Origin: Phycisphaerales bacterium | Lineage (GTDB): Bacteria; Planctomycetota; Phycisphaerae; Phycisphaerales; UBA1924 | Length of the DNA: 64,000 bases | Reading direction: 5' to 3' | NCBI GenBank assembly: GCA_029260455.1 | Contig: JAJDDF010000011.1 | Coordinates: 456,359-520,358, forward strand | Part shown: positions 1-8,606 of the stretch, one piece after another | How positions within the stretch are numbered: position 1 is the stretch's first letter | Layout: every line of letters starts with the position of its first letter | Notes under the pieces: generated by a model | Databases searched by the model: none | Told to the model about the DNA's origin: nothing | What the model saw: only the letters and a program-made list of their open reading frames with translations | Translations under genes and position numbers: made by a program

Positions 1-1107
1 GACGCCAACGTGATCGATCAGGTAATCACACATCGCCATGTCATCTGCAAGCCCAAGCCGGTGCGAAACGGCCGTGTGATCCGCCAGAATGAAATACCCG
101 CCCGCGGGCCTTGCAAAAGCGAAACCAAGGCTCTCCAGAGCATCTGCCAGCAGATCGCGCTGTGCGCGAAACGTGTCTGCCAGTTGGCCATAGTAACTGT
201 CGTCCACACCCAGCGCGACCGCCGCCGCATGTTGCAAAGGCGTTGCCACCGCAAATGTCAGAAATTGATGTGCAGCGCGCACGCCCGCGGTCAGTTCCGG
301 ACAGGCAATCGCCCAGCCAATCTTCCACCCGGTGAGTGAAAACGTTTTGCCAAGACTGTTGAGCGTCACGGTGCGGTCCGCCATGCCGTTGTATGTCGCA
401 AGGCGTACATGTTTCGCCTGCGGATTGAAGGGGTCCCGATAGACGAGGCGGTCATACACCTCATCGGTGATCGCGATCAGGTCGTTGTCGCAGCAGAGCG
501 TTGCGATGGTGTGCAGTTCATCACGCGAAAAGACTTTGCCGGTGGGGTTGTGGGGCGTGTTGAGGAGGATCGCGCGCACACCAGGCTGCGCTGCTGCATG
601 GGCCAACTCGTCCGGATCAAAGGCGAAGTCGCCCCCGGGTGAACGATGGAGACTCACCGCGATCAACTCCGCCCCCGCCAGCGCAAGGCACGCAAGGTAA
701 GAGTCATAGAACGGTTCAAAGATGATGACCTTTTCGCCCGGGTTGATCAGCCCGAGGATGGTCGCCGCGATCGCCTCGGTGCACCCGGCGGTGACTGTGA
801 CCTGGGTCGCATGGTCGATCGGGGTCTTGGCATCTTCGCGCCAACGGTCGGCAATGGCCTTCGTCAGCACCGGCAGCCCGCCCAGTGGGGCGTACTGGTT
901 GGGATGGTCAAAAATGGCCTTCGCCGCGGCCTCCTTCACGAAGTCCGGGCCCTCAAAATCCGGGAAGCCCTGGCCCAGATTGATGGCTTGGGCGGCGAGG
1001 GCCTTGCGGGAAATTTTGGCGAAGACGGTGGTGCCAAAGGGTTGGAGGCGATCTGCCGTTCTCACCACGGGTGTGGCAATGGGTTGTTGAGTCGAGTCTG
1101 GGTCCAT
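1..1107 (-). CDS. Class I/II PLP-dependent aminotransferase (methionine/kynurenine aminotransferase-like), 3' end cut by window
   Basis: This reading frame runs leftward from an ATG at 1107 and is still open at base 1, so 369 codons are seen and the C-terminus is missing. The protein has the fold-type I signature order: GQGFPDF near the N-terminus, NTPHNPTGKVF in the middle, DEVYD, and the Schiff-base motif SLGKTFSLTGWKIGW whose first lysine binds pyridoxal phosphate. This order fits the group that includes KAT/GOT-like and methionine aminotransferases; the amino acid substrate cannot be read from the sequence. It is divergent from mdh across a 153-base gap. The family is certain and the substrate is unknown. 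Confidence 0.9.
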   Translation of the reverse strand, partial: MDPDSTQQPIATPVVRTADRLQPFGTTVFAKISRKALAAQAINLGQGFPDFEGPDFVKEAAAKAIFDHPNQYAPLGGLPVLTKAIADRWREDAKTPIDHATQVTVTAGCTEAIAATILGLINPGEKVIIFEPFYDSYLACLALAGAELIAVSLHRSPGGDFAFDPDELAHAAAQPGVRAILLNTPHNPTGKVFSRDELHTIATLCCDNDLIAITDEVYDRLVYRDPFNPQAKHVRLATYNGMADRTVTLNSLGKTFSLTGWKIGWAIACPELTAGVRAAHQFLTFAVATPLQHAAAVALGVDDSYYGQLADTFRAQRDLLADALESLGFAFARPAGGYFILADHTAVSHRLGLADDMAMCDYLIDHVGV

Positions 1108-1260
1108 ATCACCGCCAAGTGTTGCAATGTCAGCACGCAAGGGTACATGCACAGCTGGCGAAGCGTTCGCAGGAGTGTGGGCAGGTGCGAGCTTCGGTAG
1201 AATCCTTCCCCCGGTGTTCGAGAGACGACCCGGTGAAAAGACTTCAAGGAGGACGGCAAT

Positions 1261-2211
1261 ATGCAGCGGGCGAAACTTTCCATCATCGGTGCGGGCAACG
1301 TTGGCGCGACCTGTGCGCACTGGGCAGCGGCGAAAGAACTCGGCGACATCGTGCTGCTCGATATCCCGGACAAAGTTGGTGTCGCCAAGGGCAAGGCGCT
1401 TGACCTTGCGTGTTGTGCGCCGATGGAACGCTTCGATGCCAACATCATTGGCACAAGTGATTACACAGATATTGCAGGGTCAGATGTTGTCATTGTGACA
1501 GCGGGCCTGCCGCGCAAGCCGGGCATGAGCCGCGATGATCTGATCAATACCAATGTAAAGATTGTCGCGAGTGTGTCAGAGCAGATCAAGACCCATGCGC
1601 CGAATGCGGTGGTGATTCTGGTGTCGAACCCACTTGATGCGATGGTGTACACGGCGTGGAAGGTGACGGGCTTTCCGACGAATCAGATTGTCGGGCAGGC
1701 AGGGTGTCTGGATGTGGCGCGCTACAGCGCGTTTCTTGCTGAGAAGCTGGGATGCTCGGTGGAAGATATCGTTGCTTTGCTCATGGGCGGGCATGGTGAT
1801 GACATGGTGCCTTTGCCGCGTTACACGAGTGTGCATGGCATTCCGATCACGGAACTGCTCGATGATGCGACGATCAAGGAATGTTCCGATCGTGCCAAAG
1901 TGGGCGGCGGCGAAGTGGTGAAACTGATGGGCACGAGTGCGTATTACGCGCCGGCGTCCGGATCCGTACAAATGGCCGAAGCGATCATCAAGGACAAGAA
2001 GCGCATCCTGCCCTGTGCGGCGTACTGCGATAGTGAATACGGCGTGGGCGGCTATTTCGTGGGCGTGCCGTGCGTACTCGGCTCGAATGGCGTTGAGAAG
2101 ATCATTGAGGTGAAACTCGACAATGATGAGCGCACATTGCTCGATGAATCGGTGAGCCATGTGAAAGATCTCGTCGGTATTGTGCGCAAGGCCTTCCCGG
2201 AACTTGGGTGA
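1261..2211 (+). CDS. mdh: Malate dehydrogenase (LDH-like type)
   Basis: It oxidises malate to oxaloacetate with NAD in the TCA cycle. The 316-residue protein has the Rossmann motif GAGNVG (residues 10-15), substrate arginines in GLPRKPGMSR (R85, R91), the D151-x-x-R154 pair and the catalytic histidine H178 in GGHGDD. Arginine rather than glutamine at the specificity loop (R85) separates malate from lactate dehydrogenase. The ATG follows an AAGGAGG ribosome binding site at good spacing. It stands alone, divergent from the aminotransferase. Length is normal for the LDH-like MDH family. No oddities. Confidence 0.96.
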   Translation: MQRAKLSIIGAGNVGATCAHWAAAKELGDIVLLDIPDKVGVAKGKALDLACCAPMERFDANIIGTSDYTDIAGSDVVIVTAGLPRKPGMSRDDLINTNVKIVASVSEQIKTHAPNAVVILVSNPLDAMVYTAWKVTGFPTNQIVGQAGCLDVARYSAFLAEKLGCSVEDIVALLMGGHGDDMVPLPRYTSVHGIPITELLDDATIKECSDRAKVGGGEVVKLMGTSAYYAPASGSVQMAEAIIKDKKRILPCAAYCDSEYGVGGYFVGVPCVLGSNGVEKIIEVKLDNDERTLLDESVSHVKDLVGIVRKAFPELG

Positions 2212-2302
2212 GGGTTCTGGGCCACGCTCAGATGGCTCTGGACAGTGATTCTCATGTCCGTCCTCCAATCGAATATGATGTTCCGGGGGGTACGGTGGGG
2301 TA

Positions 2303-2788
2303 ATGCCAGCACTTGAATGGGTCCAATGTCAGGAATGTGGTCGGCGTCATCGGTGGCGCGTCGAACTTGCCAACACAAGTGTTGCGTGCGGGTGCGGTGC
2401 GAAAGTGGAGATGCCCGATCTGGAAGCCTTCAAGGCCGCCCAAGGGCGCGATCCCGATGCCACCTCGGCGGGCTCCACAACATCACTGATTGTGACAGAT
2501 GAACCGGAGCGCGTGCAGGAAGGGAATCTGCAAGCGTACCACGGCAGGGGGGCCGGGCTCTGGGGGATGAGCACTTTGGCGACGTTCGTGTTCTGGTTCG
2601 GCTTGGCGCTGGCGGGATTCTTCTTTGCCGTGCATGCGCTCATCGTGCAGGCCATTTGGTCTTTTGTCGGTACGGCGTTGTTCGGGCCCGTGCCCTTCTT
2701 CAAGACCTGGCAGTGGTACAAGCGCTGGCTGCGCGGTCGGCCTCTTTCTGTAGCGATTGATGAAGAGTTGAATCGCGGCGCACGGTAA
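2303..2788 (+). CDS. Hypothetical zinc-finger-like membrane protein
   Basis: A 161-residue protein that I cannot name. The N-terminus has a CxxC pair (CQECGRRHRW) followed by CGCG about 20 residues on, which resembles a small zinc ribbon. A long hydrophobic stretch (about residues 90-130) is one or two membrane helices, and the C-terminus is basic. It lies 91 bases after mdh on the same strand and faces xerC across a hairpin. The layout, zinc ribbon then membrane segment, recalls the larger zinc-ribbon membrane proteins elsewhere in this window, but the exact CGYDLRGL motif is absent. Function unknown. Confidence 0.75.
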   Translation: MPALEWVQCQECGRRHRWRVELANTSVACGCGAKVEMPDLEAFKAAQGRDPDATSAGSTTSLIVTDEPERVQEGNLQAYHGRGAGLWGMSTLATFVFWFGLALAGFFFAVHALIVQAIWSFVGTALFGPVPFFKTWQWYKRWLRGRPLSVAIDEELNRGAR

Positions 2789-2812
2789 GTCGCGCGGTCA
2801 CTTCTACAGTTT

Positions 2813-2852
2813 CACAAAAAAGAAAAAGGCCCGCACGTGTGCGAGCCCTTTC
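2813..2852 (-). terminator. Rho-independent terminator for the Xer recombinase gene
   Basis: Reading leftward from the stop codon at 2881, an imperfect GC-rich stem (GTGCG/CGCAC core, about 2828-2851) is followed by a T-rich run on the minus strand (complement of the A-rich 2814-2827). This is the expected form for an intrinsic terminator of the leftward gene. The gene converging from the left ends at 2788, so some bidirectional effect is possible. Confidence 0.65.
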
Positions 2853-2880
2853 CCATTCCACTGTTTTATGCCGAGCCTGG

Positions 2881-3912
2881 TTAGCTGGCTTCGGCCCGCG
2901 GATGTGCATCGTCATACGCATCGCGGAGGCGCTGCGTCGTGAGATGCGTATAGGTCTGCGTGGTTGAGAGTGACTGATGACCAAGCAGTTCTTGCACAGA
3001 GCGAAGGTCGGCGCCATTATCAAGCAGGTGCGTTGCAAACGAATGGCGCAAGGTGTGGGGGCTTACAGAAGGGTCAAGTCCGACCTGGCGCAGGTACTTA
3101 TCAAGCTTGCGGCGGACGGACCGCGATGACAAGCGTCCGGCGTGCTTATTGATGAAGAGGGCAGCATGTTCCTTGGTCCATGCGGGGGCGTAGCGTTCAT
3201 CGTTGACGAGCACGTTCATGTAATGTCGGATCGCGGTGAGTGCATGGCTGCCAAGGGGCACAACGCGCTCCTTCTTGCCTTTGCCACGGATGCGCAGGGC
3301 TTCAGCGGATTCATCCATGTCGTCGACATTCAGATCGACAAGTTCCGAGACCCGGATGCCCGTGGAATACAGCGTTTCAAGCATCGCGCGGTCGCGCGCA
3401 CCGAGCACATCCTGATCATCTGGGGCGGCGAGCAACTGTTCGACCTGCTCAACGGTGATGGCTTTGGGCAGGCGCTTGCTTTGGCGTGGCGTGCGGATCA
3501 TGATCATCGGGTTCGCGTTGACAAGGTGGTGCTTGAGGGCCCACTTGTAGAACGAGCGCAGCGTTGCGATTTTCCGGGCCATCGTCGCCGGGGAGTAGTT
3601 CTGGTCGGCGAGAAAGCTCAGATAGGTGCGCACTTCATCTGCGTTTGATTTACAGATGCGCACCGTGGCGCTCTTGGGACCAATCGAACCCGCGACATCG
3701 CCTCCCTCGGGCACACCATTGGTCTTGATGCGTTCAAGGGTCTGGCGCTCTGCTTCGAGATCGGGTTCGATGCCCATCTCATCAAACACCCACTCGGCGT
3801 ATTGGCGCAGGTCGGCGCCGTAGCACCGCGCGGTGTAAGGCGAGAAGTGGCGCTCGTCGGTCAGGTACGAGAGAAATGCCCCGACAATGGGCAGGTTCGC
3901 ATGGTTTGTCAT
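2881..3912 (-). CDS. xerC: Tyrosine recombinase XerC/XerD
   Basis: A site-specific recombinase that would resolve chromosome dimers at dif. It has an N-terminal SAM-like core-binding domain (FLSYLTDERHFSPYTARCYG) and a C-terminal catalytic domain with the tyrosine-recombinase set: arginine in STGIRVSEL, HTLRHSFATH, LGHQSLSTTQ and the nucleophilic tyrosine in TQTYTHL. I chose the ATG at 3912 because GGAG lies 8 bases upstream, giving 343 residues. Starts at 3981 or 3999 are also open but add only a proline-rich, low-complexity leader. There are no integron or phage genes nearby, so a housekeeping Xer role is likely. XerC versus XerD is not settled. Confidence 0.9.
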   Translation of the reverse strand: MTNHANLPIVGAFLSYLTDERHFSPYTARCYGADLRQYAEWVFDEMGIEPDLEAERQTLERIKTNGVPEGGDVAGSIGPKSATVRICKSNADEVRTYLSFLADQNYSPATMARKIATLRSFYKWALKHHLVNANPMIMIRTPRQSKRLPKAITVEQVEQLLAAPDDQDVLGARDRAMLETLYSTGIRVSELVDLNVDDMDESAEALRIRGKGKKERVVPLGSHALTAIRHYMNVLVNDERYAPAWTKEHAALFINKHAGRLSSRSVRRKLDKYLRQVGLDPSVSPHTLRHSFATHLLDNGADLRSVQELLGHQSLSTTQTYTHLTTQRLRDAYDDAHPRAEAS

Positions 3913-3982
3913 GGTGCGGGCTCCAGCGGTCGCAATTGGCCGCAGTGCAGTGGGAACGGGTGTGGGAACGGGAATTGGCATG

Positions 3983-4159
3983 TCACTTCTCGTTTTCATA
4001 GCCGGTCGATCCGGCCTTCGGGGTGCGCAGAATCACGACATCGCCGCTCGCACGGTGATGCGCAACAGAGGTCAAATTGGGATCGAGTGTGAACACTCGT
4101 CGGATCCCTTCAATCACGCGCCCGTTGAGCGTGATTCGGGACTCCGAGTCACACGTCAG
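3983..4159 (-). CDS. Possible small protein between the lipoprotein and xerC, start uncertain
   Basis: A frame that overlaps the stop of the upstream lipoprotein gene and ends at 3983, two bases from an alternative xerC ATG. The last 53 codons read as plausible protein (SRITLNGRVIEG, then GDVVILRTPKAG) rather than antisense-like noise. No ATG is available: a CTG at 4159 overlaps the upstream TGA, and a GTG lies at 4117. It could be a translationally coupled small protein, a frameshifted tail of the lipoprotein, or simply 3' leader. I do not recognise the family. Confidence 0.3.
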   Translation of the reverse strand: MTCDSESRITLNGRVIEGIRRVFTLDPNLTSVAHHRASGDVVILRTPKAGSTGYENEK

Positions 4160-4914
4160 CGGGCTGAGGCCTGTTCCTGCTTTACCTGGGGTGACAGTCG
4201 GTTGCGCTCGTGTTCGAGCAGCAATGAAGTCACCTGGAAGCAGGCGAACTTTTCGAATTCCGACATGCTCTTGAGATACTTCTCGGCACCCATGGCGCTG
4301 GTTGGGTCGTGACGACCTTCTGCGTATTGCTTTACCTTGCAACGCACTTCGTTGGAGGCACCATCGAGTTGAATGGAGACAGAAGAAATGGGCCCGGTGC
4401 CACTGTCAATACTCATTGCAGTGGAGGCGGTTGTCATCGCGACCGGATCAAGCATTGCGCTGTCCTGCATGGCACCGCCATTGTGAAACAGCACAAGGTT
4501 GAGACCAATCTGCGGCGGGTGATACGGTTGCCAGCTTGTGACTGATCCCACAACAATGGCATCGACATCCAGCGCCGATGCCAGCTTGCGTGCATCGCCC
4601 GGCGTCATCACCGACGACATCTTGAGCGCCCGCATCGCGTTGATCGTGCGATTGACGGGCAACGCCGAGATCCCCTTCACTTCCGTAAGCTGGTTGCGAA
4701 GGGTGTCTGCAAGGGCGAGTTCATTGGCAAGGCTTGTGCCGCTTTCATTGCGAAGAGGAGCGACGGCCCAGATGACATCATGACCATTGCCATAAGGGGC
4801 AAGGAGTCCGATGGGCATCGGGTCGGGCTTGTGCAACATGTTGCACGAGGTGCACATGAGGCCCAGCGCAAGGATCACCCCGGCCCGCGCCGCAAAGTGG
4901 GCGCGAGAGAACAT
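4156..4914 (-). CDS. Lipoprotein with a FlgO/CsgG/TolB-N-like domain
   Basis: The ATG at 4914 gives MFSRAHFAAR followed by a hydrophobic segment and a lipobox ending in C (LMCTSC), so this is an exported lipoprotein of about 252 residues. The earlier ATG at 4941 adds three acidic residues before the signal and is less likely. The mature part opens with VAPLRNESGTS, then DTLRNQL and ALDVDAIVVGSVTSW, the layout of small outer-membrane lipoproteins related to FlgO and CsgG. It lies after the TolB-like gene on the same strand. A role in the cell envelope is inferred; the exact function is unknown. Confidence 0.75.
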   Translation of the reverse strand: MFSRAHFAARAGVILALGLMCTSCNMLHKPDPMPIGLLAPYGNGHDVIWAVAPLRNESGTSLANELALADTLRNQLTEVKGISALPVNRTINAMRALKMSSVMTPGDARKLASALDVDAIVVGSVTSWQPYHPPQIGLNLVLFHNGGAMQDSAMLDPVAMTTASTAMSIDSGTGPISSVSIQLDGASNEVRCKVKQYAEGRHDPTSAMGAEKYLKSMSEFEKFACFQVTSLLLEHERNRLSPQVKQEQASAR

Positions 4915-5053
4915 GCGAAATTCGGTTTCCATGGCGTCCATGCCTTCCTCGTCGGCTCCGCCGGACGGGTTCGAAAATGCTGTGCCCCGGCGTCAATGCC
5001 GAAGCTTCGAAAGCGCTGTCGAGGTCTTTCTCCTCAACGGCGCGTTGCAGTTA

Positions 5054-6388
5054 TTACTCTTTCGGCACAGGGACCGTCGCAAGCCCTGTTTCGCTTGGTG
5101 GCATCTCCCCAGCGGCAAGAATTGCCTGTTCCGGGCCAAGACTCCAGATGTTGTCCACACCAGAACGGTCAGACACGAAATAGATGCGCCCATCGGGGCC
5201 CCAGGTGGGCATCACATTGACGAATGACCCACCGGTCAGGTTGGTCCGCCCGCTGCCATCGACGGCCTGAATCCAGATGTCAGCAAAATCCGGCTTGGTG
5301 TCGGCGTCAGGGTGAAGTGATTGGAACACGGTGGCGAAGGCGACATAGCGCCCATCCCATGACCACGTCGGGTTGATGATCGCTGCGACACTTGATGAGG
5401 CGATTTCTGTGGGACGCAGCGCTTCGCCGCGTTCGTAATCAATCGTCCACACACTGAAGAACCGATCGCCCCGATCGCGTGAGCGCTGGAACATGATGAG
5501 ATTGCCATTGGGCTGCCATTCAGGGAAGAGTCCGTAGGTGAGATAGGTCATGTTGCCCGGCACGTCGGCGTCGATGGTCCAGAGTTCCCATCGGTCTGAG
5601 GTTTCGCCAAGTCTGCAAAAGGCAATGGTGCGCCCATCGGGTGACCATGACGGATGCAGTTCCTGTGCGGTGTCATTTGTGATCTGCACGGCTTGGCCGC
5701 CGTCGATGCTCATGAGATAGATATCCCATGATCCATTGCGATTGCTAGCAAATGCGATGCGCTGCCCATCGGGGCTTATCGCGGGCATCACATCGTGGGC
5801 GGGGTCGGAAGTGAGTTGAGTAATTGCGGTGCTGCCAATAGTGGATGAATAGATGTCCGCAGTGGGGCGGTGCCGTGTTGAAGAAAAGACATAAAAATCC
5901 CCACCGGGAGCGATCTCGGGGTCAAAATCCACTCCGACTTCTGCAAAGGAGATGTGCCGGATGTTTTCAGCGGCATCGGGCAGCGCCTCAGCGATGCCGC
6001 GGGTGGACTGCGCGTTTGGCACATTGCCGTAGAGGCCAAAGAAGGGCGCAGTGTCGAGGCCCATCGGCATGGGCGTATTGGACATTGCATCTGGGAAGGC
6101 CATGGATGACGAGAGAATCTCATTGTCCAGACCGTTGGGCATTGCACTGGCAAAGGGGTCGCGATCGGCGTGAGGCATGTTGGGCACTATTAGATCGTGC
6201 GGAAGAATAGCCATCGCAGCGTTGCTCGTGGCGTTGTCATTGTCGGCGTATTGCATTGTGCATGTGGAACTGTCGTTATTGAGCGCAAAGGGCCAGTGCG
6301 AGTGCGTGCATCCCGATGATGCAAGAAGCATCGCCAAGGGAATTGCACAGAGTGTGATGCGGCCTAGGGTGCGGGTGAAGTTGCGCAT
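5054..6388 (-). CDS. TolB-like beta-propeller lipoprotein (PD40/WD40-like repeats)
   Basis: The start at 6388 has GGAG eight bases upstream; an ATG at 6394 is also open. The signal ends in a lipobox (LLASSGC), so the protein is a lipoprotein of 444 residues. The C-terminal two thirds contain repeated PD40 units (SPDGQRIAFASNRNGSWDIY, SPDGRTIAFCR, then WDGRYVAFA and GPDGRIYFVSDR), the blades of a six-bladed TolB-type propeller. A Pro/Asn/Met-rich stretch lies between the lipobox and the propeller. TolB itself is a soluble periplasmic protein and usually sits beside pal and tolQRA, which are not here, so this is a TolB-like paralogue of unknown partner. Confidence 0.85.
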   Translation of the reverse strand: MRNFTRTLGRITLCAIPLAMLLASSGCTHSHWPFALNNDSSTCTMQYADNDNATSNAAMAILPHDLIVPNMPHADRDPFASAMPNGLDNEILSSSMAFPDAMSNTPMPMGLDTAPFFGLYGNVPNAQSTRGIAEALPDAAENIRHISFAEVGVDFDPEIAPGGDFYVFSSTRHRPTADIYSSTIGSTAITQLTSDPAHDVMPAISPDGQRIAFASNRNGSWDIYLMSIDGGQAVQITNDTAQELHPSWSPDGRTIAFCRLGETSDRWELWTIDADVPGNMTYLTYGLFPEWQPNGNLIMFQRSRDRGDRFFSVWTIDYERGEALRPTEIASSSVAAIINPTWSWDGRYVAFATVFQSLHPDADTKPDFADIWIQAVDGSGRTNLTGGSFVNVMPTWGPDGRIYFVSDRSGVDNIWSLGPEQAILAAGEMPPSETGLATVPVPKE

Positions 6389-6440
6389 GGTCATCTCTCC
6401 AGTTCCTTCCCGGGCACGTGTTGATGGTGCCCGATGCGTT

Positions 6441-6467
6441 GTGAAACCTCAGGGCCCTGAGCTTCAC
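6441..6467. repeat. Inverted repeat in the 340-base spacer 6389-6736
   Basis: GTGAA...TTCAC flanks the perfect 12-base palindrome TCAGGGCCCTGA, giving a strong hairpin on either strand. There is no T-run beside it. It lies between the response regulator stop (6737) and the TolB-like start. It may end or process the leftward transcript. I see nothing else in this spacer. Confidence 0.45.
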
Positions 6468-6736
6468 ATGTGCACGCACCTGGCGTCCGATGCCCCGGTG
6501 TTGCACAGAAAATCGCGATGTTCGTGGCGGTCCCCGCCAATGCCGGTGTTCGCGCATGTGGACCTCAGATGAGATATGTGCTGCGCGGACGTCCTCTATT
6601 CGGACGTTGTGGGGGGTGACCTGAGGAGAAGGTCCGGACTTTGACTCTCAGCTTTGGGGGATGAGCTGCGCAACACCGCATCAGCAGGGGAACAGGGATA
6701 ATTATCGGGCTGTTGAGAGGTATCCGAGAGTCCGGA

Positions 6737-7342
6737 TTATTCGGTAACGGTTGCGGGCTCTTCGATGAGTTCGCGAGCCAGATCGGCAATCGAGCGCCGG
6801 GCGTTGCGGGAGGCCCGCTGGAGGTAGCTGTGGGCCTCAGCTTCTGACATGCCCTCGGCTTCCACAAGTTTCCATTTGGCACGTTCGATGATTCTGCGAT
6901 TGGCAAGGTTGTCTTCGAGTTGCGAGACCTGACTCTGCAGTTCGAAGGTGCTCCCGGCGCGAGCCCACGCGATTGCAATTGCGATGCGCAAACTGTCAGT
7001 CGTGACTGGCTTGAGTATGAAGCCGAAGATGCCCGTTTCCTGCGCTCTATGGACATAGTCATCATCAGAGAAGGCGCTGACGATGATGCAGGGAAGTTTC
7101 AGGTCATTCCAGAGGGCGTGCGCTATTTCGATGCCATCACGCCCGGGCATTCGAATATCAAGAAGCGCAATATCCGCGCCATCATTGTGGGCGAGAGCAA
7201 TAGCGGCATCGCCATCGGTGACGGGGCCAACCACGTCGTAGCCCAGTGCGGCGAGACTCGTTTCGAGACCGGCAGCGACGAGGTGCTCATCGTCAGCAAC
7301 CAAAACGCGGCGCGGCCCATCTGGTGCGTGTGAAGTGGTCAT
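6737..7342 (-). CDS. Response regulator with ANTAR RNA-binding output domain
   Basis: Residues 10-125 form a receiver domain (VLVADDEHLV, phosphoacceptor D in LLDIRMPGRDG, FGFILKPVTTDSL with the conserved K). A short coiled coil leads to a C-terminal ANTAR domain (RRIIERAKWKLVEAEGMSEAEAH). ANTAR proteins bind paired hexaloop hairpins in mRNA and act as antiterminators, as in AmiR, NasR and EutV. I chose the ATG at 7342 because GGAG lies six bases before it, giving 201 residues. No histidine kinase is adjacent and I found no obvious twin-hairpin target nearby. Confidence 0.93.
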   Translation of the reverse strand: MTTSHAPDGPRRVLVADDEHLVAAGLETSLAALGYDVVGPVTDGDAAIALAHNDGADIALLDIRMPGRDGIEIAHALWNDLKLPCIIVSAFSDDDYVHRAQETGIFGFILKPVTTDSLRIAIAIAWARAGSTFELQSQVSQLEDNLANRRIIERAKWKLVEAEGMSEAEAHSYLQRASRNARRSIADLARELIEEPATVTE

Positions 7343-7393
7343 TTGGTGCTCCAATGATCTCTTCTTCGGTCCAACCCACCTCATATGGTGGTT

Positions 7394-7399
7394 ATTGTA
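7394..7399 (-). promoter_or_regulatory. Candidate -10 element for the ANTAR regulator
   Basis: On the minus strand TACAAT lies in an AT-rich patch, unusual for this GC-rich region, about 50 bases before the start at 7342. No clear -35 element is visible. It suggests that the regulator can be transcribed separately from the topoisomerase VI genes ending at 7446. Confidence 0.35.
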
Positions 7400-7445
7400 G
7401 CACAGAATACAAAAATACTGGCACAGGGCAATCCATTTTGGTGTT

Positions 7446-8600
7446 CTAATCGAGCCAATCTTTGGTCTTCAGGCGTTCCGGGACATACGTCTCTGTGACG
7501 TAGGAGATGTCTTTGGTGATGAGTGATTCAACTTCCATTTTAAAGCCTGAATCGAGCATTATTTTGATTTCTTTCTGCCAGTGTTTTTTACCCTCAAACC
7601 AGGGGTAGGCAGCGATTTCCTTCGCCCTCTTGATGTCGTTGTCAGTGAGGGCGATCTGGACATCGTCGGAGAGGCCGCAGGCTTTGTAGTCCTTGGAGCG
7701 GATGCCGAGGAAGCGGGCATCGGGAATCGCAAGGCGTTCAGATTCGAAAGCCAGCGAAATCGAGCCCTGCTTGATGACAGAATAGATGTAGTGCCCCCAT
7801 GGATCGCAATCGAGCAGGCAGATGACCGGCAGCTTGAGTTCATCATGGAGCCTGCGAAGCATGCGCCGAACGCCGCGCGGCGGCTGGCCGCCACCCTCCG
7901 TGAGAATGCAGTTGTGCTTTTCCCAGAAGCGATCTTCGTTGAAGCGCGACCACACGGTGTTCTTCTCGCAGTGCAGGATGAACTTTGCTTCGCACTTGCC
8001 GAACTGAATGACATCCGGCTCGACGATTGAAGGAATCGCATAGCCGCCGGAGCCCATCTTGCGGCAGTTGATTTCATCACCAGAATCGATAAGCGTGATG
8101 TTGCCGACCATGGTGCCGGCCTTCTTGGCAAAGATGTGCAACTCTTCGCGGAGGGAACTCAGCGCGACTTCAAGGTCTTCGAGCACACCATCGGATTCGG
8201 TCTGCTCGGCGAATGTTTTTTCTTTCGTCCCCGCGACAGTGTGCAGGCCTTTATAGAACATACCGCGCAGGGAAAGTGTTTTGTCTGCTGCAATGAGTTC
8301 TTTGACCGAGCTTGCGTGCAGGCAGGTCTGCATGAACTGCTTGGCCTGGTTGAGATTGAAGAGCTGGCGCTCGGAGGCGTTGTCGCCCATTTCGAGAATG
8401 CCGCGTTTTTTGTTCCAGTTGGTGTTGGAGCGCGAGCGCGTGGGGATTTCGATGCGGGGTTCGGCACCCGCGAAGGCACGTTTGGCGACATCGTCTGCGA
8501 GGGCGATGATCTTGCGATCGGTGAGGACATCGCGGTCGGCGGCGTTTGCGGTCTTGGCGCGCGATGTGGTTGTTTTCTTGGTGGTGCGTTTTTTGGCCAT
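7446..8600 (-). CDS. top6A: DNA topoisomerase VI subunit A (Spo11/Top6A)
   Basis: The DNA-cleaving subunit of a type IIB topoisomerase. The catalytic tyrosine is Y116 in SLRGMFYKG, which corresponds to the RDxYY motif of archaeal Top6A and Spo11. The Toprim domain is complete: E212 in CEKNTVWSRF and the metal-binding pair D264/D266 in LLDCDPWGHYIYSVIK. GGGQPPRGVRR is also characteristic. Length (384 residues) matches archaeal Top6A. The gene starts 6 bases after the B subunit stop, so the two are one operon. The N-terminus is Lys/Thr-rich. All catalytic residues are kept, so an active enzyme is expected. Confidence 0.95.
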   Translation of the reverse strand: MAKKRTTKKTTTSRAKTANAADRDVLTDRKIIALADDVAKRAFAGAEPRIEIPTRSRSNTNWNKKRGILEMGDNASERQLFNLNQAKQFMQTCLHASSVKELIAADKTLSLRGMFYKGLHTVAGTKEKTFAEQTESDGVLEDLEVALSSLREELHIFAKKAGTMVGNITLIDSGDEINCRKMGSGGYAIPSIVEPDVIQFGKCEAKFILHCEKNTVWSRFNEDRFWEKHNCILTEGGGQPPRGVRRMLRRLHDELKLPVICLLDCDPWGHYIYSVIKQGSISLAFESERLAIPDARFLGIRSKDYKACGLSDDVQIALTDNDIKRAKEIAAYPWFEGKKHWQKEIKIMLDSGFKMEVESLITKDISYVTETYVPERLKTKDWLD

Positions 8601-8606
8601 GGGTGG

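Noticed and set aside
2881..3912. Xer recombinase considered as an integron or phage integrase
   Set aside because: No attachment repeats, tRNA, gene cassettes or phage genes are nearby, and the length and motifs fit a housekeeping Xer protein.
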